34,142 bases of DNA, from NCBI GenBank assembly GCA_959605945.1, contig CAUHGY010000011.1, forward strand, positions 1 to 34,142. Direction: 5' to 3'. This document shows positions 30,057-34,142 of the stretch, in pieces. The DNA comes from an uncultured Clostridia bacterium (GTDB lineage Bacteria > Bacillota > Clostridia > Christensenellales > Borkfalkiaceae). The notes below the pieces were generated by a model that was not told the DNA's origin, did not search any database, and saw only the letters and a program-made list of their open reading frames with translations. The stretch's first letter is position 1. Every line of letters begins with the position of its first letter. Made by a program: the position numbers and the translations under genes.

Positions 30057-30780
30057 AGGAAGAAACGCCGTTTACGAACTTTTGAAAACGGATAAAAAAA
30101 TAGACAAAGTCATGGTTCAGAGAGATCTGAAAGACGAAGCCGGAAAAAGGCTTTTAAATGTTTTGCGGTCTAACCGCGTAAAGATACAGACCGTAGATAA
30201 ATTTGTCATCGATAAGGAGAGCGAAAGCAAGCGCAGCCAGGGATTTATTGCTTTTGTTTCCGATTATAAATATTTTGAACCGGAGGATATTCTTGCTGCC
30301 TGCGAGGGGAAAGACGGGTTTATAGTAATTTTGAACGAAGTAATGGACCCGCACAATCTCGGCAGCATAATCCGCGTCTGCGAGTGTGCCGGAGTGGACG
30401 GCATTCTTATCGGCAAAGACAGAAGCGCATCCGTTACGGATACGGTAATGAGAGTTTCCGAAGGGGCGGTAAATCACGTGAAAATAGCAAAAGTTACCAA
30501 CATAAACACCGCGATTGACACTCTCAAATCGCACGGCTATTGGGTTTACGGCGCCGAGAGCGACGGAGAGAGTATGTATAAGGCGGATCTGACCGGTAAA
30601 CTTTGCCTTGTTATCGGCGGGGAGGACAGCGGAGTGAAAAAACTTACAAAAAGCAAGTGCGACGGCATAATATCCATTCCGATGTTCGGCAAAATCAATT
30701 CTTTGAACGCTTCGGTAGCCTGCGGGGTGGCGGTCTATGAAGCAGTGCGTCAGCGCCTGAATAAAATGTCCGGCAAGTGA
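30046..30780 (+). CDS. rlmB: 23S rRNA (guanosine-2'-O-)-methyltransferase RlmB (TrmH/SpoU family)
   Basis: 244 residues. An N-terminal substrate-binding domain (KIEGRNAVYELLKT) is followed by the knotted SPOUT domain with all three motifs: NEVMDPHNLGSIIRVCECAG, CLVIGGEDSGV and SIPMFGKINSLNASVACGVAVYE. RlmB methylates the 2'-O of a 23S guanosine. AAAGGAA precedes the ATG, inside the end of mrnC; its stop overlaps or abuts the sigH start. Confidence 0.94.
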   Translation: MKIEGRNAVYELLKTDKKIDKVMVQRDLKDEAGKRLLNVLRSNRVKIQTVDKFVIDKESESKRSQGFIAFVSDYKYFEPEDILAACEGKDGFIVILNEVMDPHNLGSIIRVCECAGVDGILIGKDRSASVTDTVMRVSEGAVNHVKIAKVTNINTAIDTLKSHGYWVYGAESDGESMYKADLTGKLCLVIGGEDSGVKKLTKSKCDGIISIPMFGKINSLNASVACGVAVYEAVRQRLNKMSGK

Positions 30781-30782
30781 AG

Positions 30783-31364
30783 ATGAACAATAAAACTGAC
30801 GAAGAACTGGTGGCGCTCGCCCAGAAAAACGACGCTGAAGCAATAGAGACTTTAATAGAGCGGTATAAAGGCGCGGTCAAGGCGCTGACGAGATCGTTTT
30901 ATTTAAGCGGCGGGGATTCCGAGGACCTTATCCAGGAAGGCATGGTAGGGATATTTAAAGCCATTGCCACTTATAACGGCAAATCAAGCTTTAAGAATTA
31001 TGTTTTCGCATGTGTGAAAAACAATGTATTGAGCGCCGTCAAAAAAGACGGCAGCAATAAAAATCTGCCGCTCAGAAATTACATATCGCTGTCGGACGGC
31101 GGAGAGACCGACAAGGCGGATATCGTCATTTCCGGCGGACCGGATCCCGAGACCGATTATATAAACAGGGAATCCGAAAAAGAACTTAAAATCAGCATAA
31201 AAAACATGCTCAGCGATATGGAATATAAAATACTGACGCTGTATCTTCAGGGTTTTTCTTATTCGGAGATAGGCGCGGCGATCGGTAAAACGTCGAAATC
31301 GGCGGATAACGCCATTCAGCGGATACGTAAAAAAGTCGTCAAAACGCTCGGCGGCATATATTAA
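30783..31364 (+). CDS. sigH: RNA polymerase sigma factor SigH (sigma-70 family, sigma-30 type)
   Basis: 193 residues from the ATG at 30783; a GTG at 30777, overlapping the rlmB stop, would add two residues and cannot be excluded. Region 2 is clear (GGDSEDLIQEGMVGIFKAI, FKNYVFACVKNNVLSAVKK) and region 4 follows (MLSDMEYKILTLYLQGFSYSEIGAAIGKTSKSADNAIQRIRKKV). The mrnC-rlmB-sigH order is that of the early-sporulation sigma-H of Firmicutes, which here supports that identity over an ECF factor. No Shine-Dalgarno is evident, fitting coupling to rlmB. Confidence 0.88.
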   Translation: MNNKTDEELVALAQKNDAEAIETLIERYKGAVKALTRSFYLSGGDSEDLIQEGMVGIFKAIATYNGKSSFKNYVFACVKNNVLSAVKKDGSNKNLPLRNYISLSDGGETDKADIVISGGPDPETDYINRESEKELKISIKNMLSDMEYKILTLYLQGFSYSEIGAAIGKTSKSADNAIQRIRKKVVKTLGGIY

Positions 31365-31376
31365 AGGAGAAATTAA

Positions 31377-33095
31377 ATGGCATATCTGGCGCTGTACAGA
31401 AAATATCGTCCGGAAACTTTCGATAAACTGATAGGTCAGGATCATATAGTAAAAACGCTCGTCAATCAGATAGAGAGCGGCAGGCTGGGGCACGCTTATC
31501 TTTTTACCGGGTCTCGCGGCACAGGGAAGACGTCTGCCGCTAAAATTTTTGCAAAGGCTATAAATTGTCAGTCACCGGTAAACGGTTCGCCGTGCGGGCA
31601 TTGCGAAGCGTGCAGGGCGCTTTCCGATCCTTCTAATATAGACGTGATCGAAATTGACGCGGCTTCAAACAACGGGGTTAACGAAATCAGGGAGCTGCGC
31701 GAGAAAGTGCAGTATCCGCCGGTTTCCTGCGCTTATAAAGTGTATATAGTAGACGAAGTGCACATGCTTACGGGCGCGGCGTTCAATGCTCTTTTAAAAA
31801 CGCTCGAAGAACCGCCTCGCCATGCGGTTTTTATCCTTGCGACTACGGAAGTGCACAAAATTCCCGCAACCATACTTTCCAGGTGCATGCGATTTGATTT
31901 CCGCCTTATACCCGCTGCACGCATTGCCCGATTGATAGCGAATATCTATGACGAGACAGGCAAAGAATATGACAAAGAAGCGGTGCTCGCAATTGCCGCA
32001 GCCGGGGAAGGCAGTATAAGAGATGCGCTTTCTATTGCCGATATTGCACTTTCTTACGGAAAAGGCAAACTCACGTATGACGACGTTATGGATATAATAG
32101 GCTCGTCGAATTCGGAAATTCTTCTTGATTTCGTAAAAGATATGCTTGACGGCGATACAGGCGGCGTACTGGATACGGTAAATAAAATGTCATCGCTTGG
32201 AAAAAGCATGGGAATGCTTATTAAAGACGTTTCCGCGGTGCTGAGAAACCTTATTGTCGTAAGAACCTGTTCCGATCCGAATTCCGTTCTTTCCCTTCCG
32301 GAAGATAAATTCGCCGCGCTCAGAAGAGTCGCGGAGGGGGCGGAGTGTGAAAGGCTGTTAAGGATGCTCGATATTTTTTCCGATGCCGAAAATAATTTGA
32401 AATATACCAATCATCCGCGTATTGTTTTCGAGACTGCCGCAGTCAAGGCGGCACGGCCGTCGGCAGATTACGACATTTCCGCACTGCTTGCACGTGTAAA
32501 AGAGCTTGAAAACAAAGTGCAAAAGCTTACGGAAGCCTTAGACGGGGCGAATAAGCCGTATTTGCGCAGTACTGCCGATGACAGTGCATTGTCTTCGGGA
32601 AATAATACGGAAACCGATAACGGCAAAGCTTTGAGCGGCAACAGTAAAATTTCGTCGGAAAATACGGAAAAATCCGCGGAAGCGCCTGCATTGACGGCTG
32701 TTCGGGAGGGCGGTTACGGCGAATCGGCAGATTCGGTTAAAAACGGCGGTTCCGTTAAAAAATCGGTGCAGTCTGTCAGTTCGGAGCAGCTTAAGGGCAT
32801 ACTCTTATATAATTTGCGCAACAACGACAACGAGATGCTATGGAACGTGATGCAGTCAGTCGGGGTGGAAGCGAGCGGCAACGTGATAACGCTTACGGCA
32901 GAATCAAGCGGAGATGCCGAACTTCTTGATATGTACGACAATAAAAACTGCATAGAGGAAGCGCTTTCGGAATTTTTGCCGTTTGAGCTGCAGATAAGAG
33001 TTTCTCCCACAGAAAAGAAACTTGAAGAAATTGACGAAGAAACCGAAAAGGTAAAGAAAATTTTCGGTGACGATATAGTGATAGTAAAAGATTAA
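31377..33095 (+). CDS. dnaX: DNA polymerase III subunit gamma/tau
   Basis: 572 residues; clamp-loader ATPase. Walker A GSRGTGKT (45-52), zinc cysteines C64, C73, C76 and C79, Walker B DEVH (126-129) and the arginine-finger SRC (168-170) are all present. The central lid and collar domains run to about 365, then an acidic, Ser/Asn/Gly-rich linker (about 390-470) and a C-terminal domain about 475-572. The linker is low in complexity. AAAGGAG precedes the ATG. I saw no convincing frameshift signal for a shorter gamma form. Followed by ybaB and recR, a usual cluster. Confidence 0.96.
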   Translation: MAYLALYRKYRPETFDKLIGQDHIVKTLVNQIESGRLGHAYLFTGSRGTGKTSAAKIFAKAINCQSPVNGSPCGHCEACRALSDPSNIDVIEIDAASNNGVNEIRELREKVQYPPVSCAYKVYIVDEVHMLTGAAFNALLKTLEEPPRHAVFILATTEVHKIPATILSRCMRFDFRLIPAARIARLIANIYDETGKEYDKEAVLAIAAAGEGSIRDALSIADIALSYGKGKLTYDDVMDIIGSSNSEILLDFVKDMLDGDTGGVLDTVNKMSSLGKSMGMLIKDVSAVLRNLIVVRTCSDPNSVLSLPEDKFAALRRVAEGAECERLLRMLDIFSDAENNLKYTNHPRIVFETAAVKAARPSADYDISALLARVKELENKVQKLTEALDGANKPYLRSTADDSALSSGNNTETDNGKALSGNSKISSENTEKSAEAPALTAVREGGYGESADSVKNGGSVKKSVQSVSSEQLKGILLYNLRNNDNEMLWNVMQSVGVEASGNVITLTAESSGDAELLDMYDNKNCIEEALSEFLPFELQIRVSPTEKKLEEIDEETEKVKKIFGDDIVIVKD

Positions 33096-33109
33096 AAAGG
33101 AGATTTGTT

Positions 33110-33457
33110 ATGGCAGGATACAGAGGCGGTTTCGGCGGCTTTGGCGGCTTTGGCGGCGGCGGAAACCAGATGCAGAATTTGATGAAACAGGCGCAGAAAA
33201 TGCAGGAACAGATGCAGAAAGCGCAGGAAGAACTCGAAGAACTTGAAGTTGAAGGTACCGCCGGCGGCGGACTTGTGAAAGTCGTCATGACGGCTAAGAA
33301 AGTAGTTACGGGCATCACCATCAATCCGGATGCGGTCGATACGGAAGACATTACTATGCTTGAAGATCTGCTCGTTGCCGCGCTCAACGACGGATACTCC
33401 AAAGCAGATAAAGTTTATGCCGAAAAGATGGGTGCTTTCGGGGGACTCGGCTTATAA
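33110..33457 (+). CDS. ybaB: Nucleoid-associated protein, YbaB/EbfC family
   Basis: 115 residues. After a Gly/Phe-rich start (residues 3-18, repeats of GGFGG) comes the YbaB core: NLMKQAQKMQEQMQKAQEELEELEVEGTAGGGLVKVVMTAKK and ITINPDAVD, with the Met/Gln-rich helix typical of the family. It binds DNA as a dimer. AAGGAG precedes the ATG. The Gly-rich N-terminus is longer than in E. coli YbaB. Between dnaX and recR, as in most bacteria. Confidence 0.94.
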   Translation: MAGYRGGFGGFGGFGGGGNQMQNLMKQAQKMQEQMQKAQEELEELEVEGTAGGGLVKVVMTAKKVVTGITINPDAVDTEDITMLEDLLVAALNDGYSKADKVYAEKMGAFGGLGL

Positions 33458-33458
33458 A

Positions 33459-34052
33459 ATGAAAGTTTATATAGAGCCTATCGGCAGACTTATAAACGAA
33501 TTTTCGAAATTGCCGGGCGTCGGCGCCAAGACTGCTCAGCGCTTTGCTTACCGCGTAGTCAATATGACGGAAGAGGAAGCGCGTAATTTTGCCGACGCCG
33601 TGATGAACGTAAAAAAAAGCGTGCATTACTGTAAGATCTGCGGAAATTTTTCTGAAAGCGACATATGCGATGTGTGCCGCACGCGTTCTTCCGATACCAT
33701 TTGCGTGGTGAAGGAACCAAAAGACGTGATCGCAATTGAAAAACTCAATGAGTTTGACGGGGTTTATCATGTGCTTCACGGAACAATTTCGCCTTTGAAC
33801 GGTACAGGGCCCGATGATATAAATATAAAAGGTTTGCTGGACCGCATCTCAAAAGGCGGGGTAAAGGAAGTTATTTTGGCAACTAATCCCGACGTGGAAG
33901 GTGAAGCCACTGCAATGTATATTACCGGGCTCATAAAGCCGTTGGGAATAAAGGTGACGCGTATTGCCCACGGCATTCCGGTGGGAACGGATCTCGAATA
34001 TGCTGACGAAGTAAGCCTTGCCCGCGCGTTTGTGGAAAGAAAAACGCTTTGA
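33459..34052 (+). CDS. recR: Recombination mediator protein RecR
   Basis: 197 residues from the ATG at 33459, one base after the ybaB stop; an upstream in-frame extension runs through ybaB and is not credible. N-terminal helix-hairpin-helix KLPGVGAKTAQRFAY, then a four-cysteine zinc finger (C58, C61, C70, C73), then a Toprim domain (ICVVKEPKDVIAIEKL, LATNPDVEGEATAMY) and the C-terminal HGIPVGTDLEYADEVSLARAF. RecR loads RecA with RecF/RecO during gap repair. Confidence 0.96.
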   Translation: MKVYIEPIGRLINEFSKLPGVGAKTAQRFAYRVVNMTEEEARNFADAVMNVKKSVHYCKICGNFSESDICDVCRTRSSDTICVVKEPKDVIAIEKLNEFDGVYHVLHGTISPLNGTGPDDINIKGLLDRISKGGVKEVILATNPDVEGEATAMYITGLIKPLGIKVTRIAHGIPVGTDLEYADEVSLARAFVERKTL

Positions 34053-34110
34053 GCAGGATATCGTAATAATTACAAGTATGTTATTATTAACCGCTATATT
34101 ATTAAAACCG

Positions 34111-34142
34111 CTCCTGCGGGCTTTTGCAAAAGCCCGCAGGAG
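34111..34142 (+). terminator. Terminator palindrome at the right window edge
   Basis: CTCCTGCGGGCTTTTG (34111-34126) and its reverse complement (34127-34142) abut without a spacer, so as RNA a stem with a small AAAA/UUUU-flanked loop forms. It lies 58 nt after recR. The expected T-run would be outside the window. Confidence 0.75.

Noticed and set aside
32750..32775. A-rich run in dnaX as a possible programmed frameshift site for a gamma form
   Set aside because: It is not the A-AAA-AAG type heptamer, and no stimulatory hairpin or early stop in the -1 frame was established.
1..34142. tRNA, rRNA, CRISPR repeats, prophage and insertion sequences
   Set aside because: No cloverleaf-like T-loop words, no regularly spaced repeats, and no transposase, integrase or phage structural genes were recognised.

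Overview
The window reads as one contiguous, gene-dense chromosomal piece of a Bacillota (Firmicutes), most likely a Clostridia-type anaerobe. The signs are a secY-adk-map-KOW-infA-rpmJ-rpsM-rpsK-rpsD-rpoA-rplQ block, an L27 with a Firmicutes-type cleavable N-terminus, an mrnC-rlmB-sigH cluster, a CwlD-type amidase, consensus TTGACA/TATAAT promoters with 17-nt spacers, and a GGGtGRT-family gene pair of the kind seen in anaerobes. No rRNA, tRNA, insertion sequence, prophage or CRISPR array was seen. I cannot name a genus from the sequence alone.

Layout. 1-6880 (+): end of the spc operon and the alpha operon (rplO end, secY, adk, map, a KOW protein, infA, rpmJ, then a new consensus promoter, rpsM, rpsK, rpsD, rpoA, rplQ), closed by an 11-bp GC-rich hairpin. 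7094-8860: an inositol-monophosphatase-family gene and a two-TM, beta-rich membrane protein. 8873-9140: a gene-less stretch with several hairpins. 9229-9666 (-): a small helical protein. 9741-10497: rplU-rpmA with its own promoter and leader. 10518-13207: an OGG1-type glycosylase, then a NifU/IscU-like scaffold gene paired with a GGGtGRT gene. 13426-14658: a GH37 (trehalase-like) enzyme. 14805-16176: MarR-DegV operon with a perfect palindromic operator. 16254-18712: feoA-feoB and a 55-residue acidic protein. 18755-19525: a GNAT acetyltransferase. 19567-26603: a hexuronate operon (uxaB, uxaA, a YitT-family membrane protein, uxaC, eda, kdgK). 26571-27411 (-): pnuC with a structured leader. 27602-28472 (-): an AraC-type regulator. 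28796-34142 (+): cwlD; mrnC, rlmB, sigH; dnaX, ybaB, recR; ending inside a perfect terminator palindrome.

How the genes work together. The hexuronate operon encodes galacturonate to tagaturonate (UxaC), altronate (UxaB), 2-keto-3-deoxygluconate (UxaA), KDPG (KdgK), then pyruvate plus glyceraldehyde-3-phosphate (Eda). The AraC-type gene nearby has two 12-base direct repeats over its own promoter; the same word, exact over 13 bases for one copy, occurs upstream of the uxaB promoter, so this regulator is a good candidate for controlling the operon and itself. The least understood systems are the scaffold/GGGtGRT pair, the two-TM beta-rich protein beside the IMPase-family gene, the YitT protein inside the uronate operon, and the pnuC leader.

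All functional calls are from reading motifs and gene order by eye; no database search or folding program was run.
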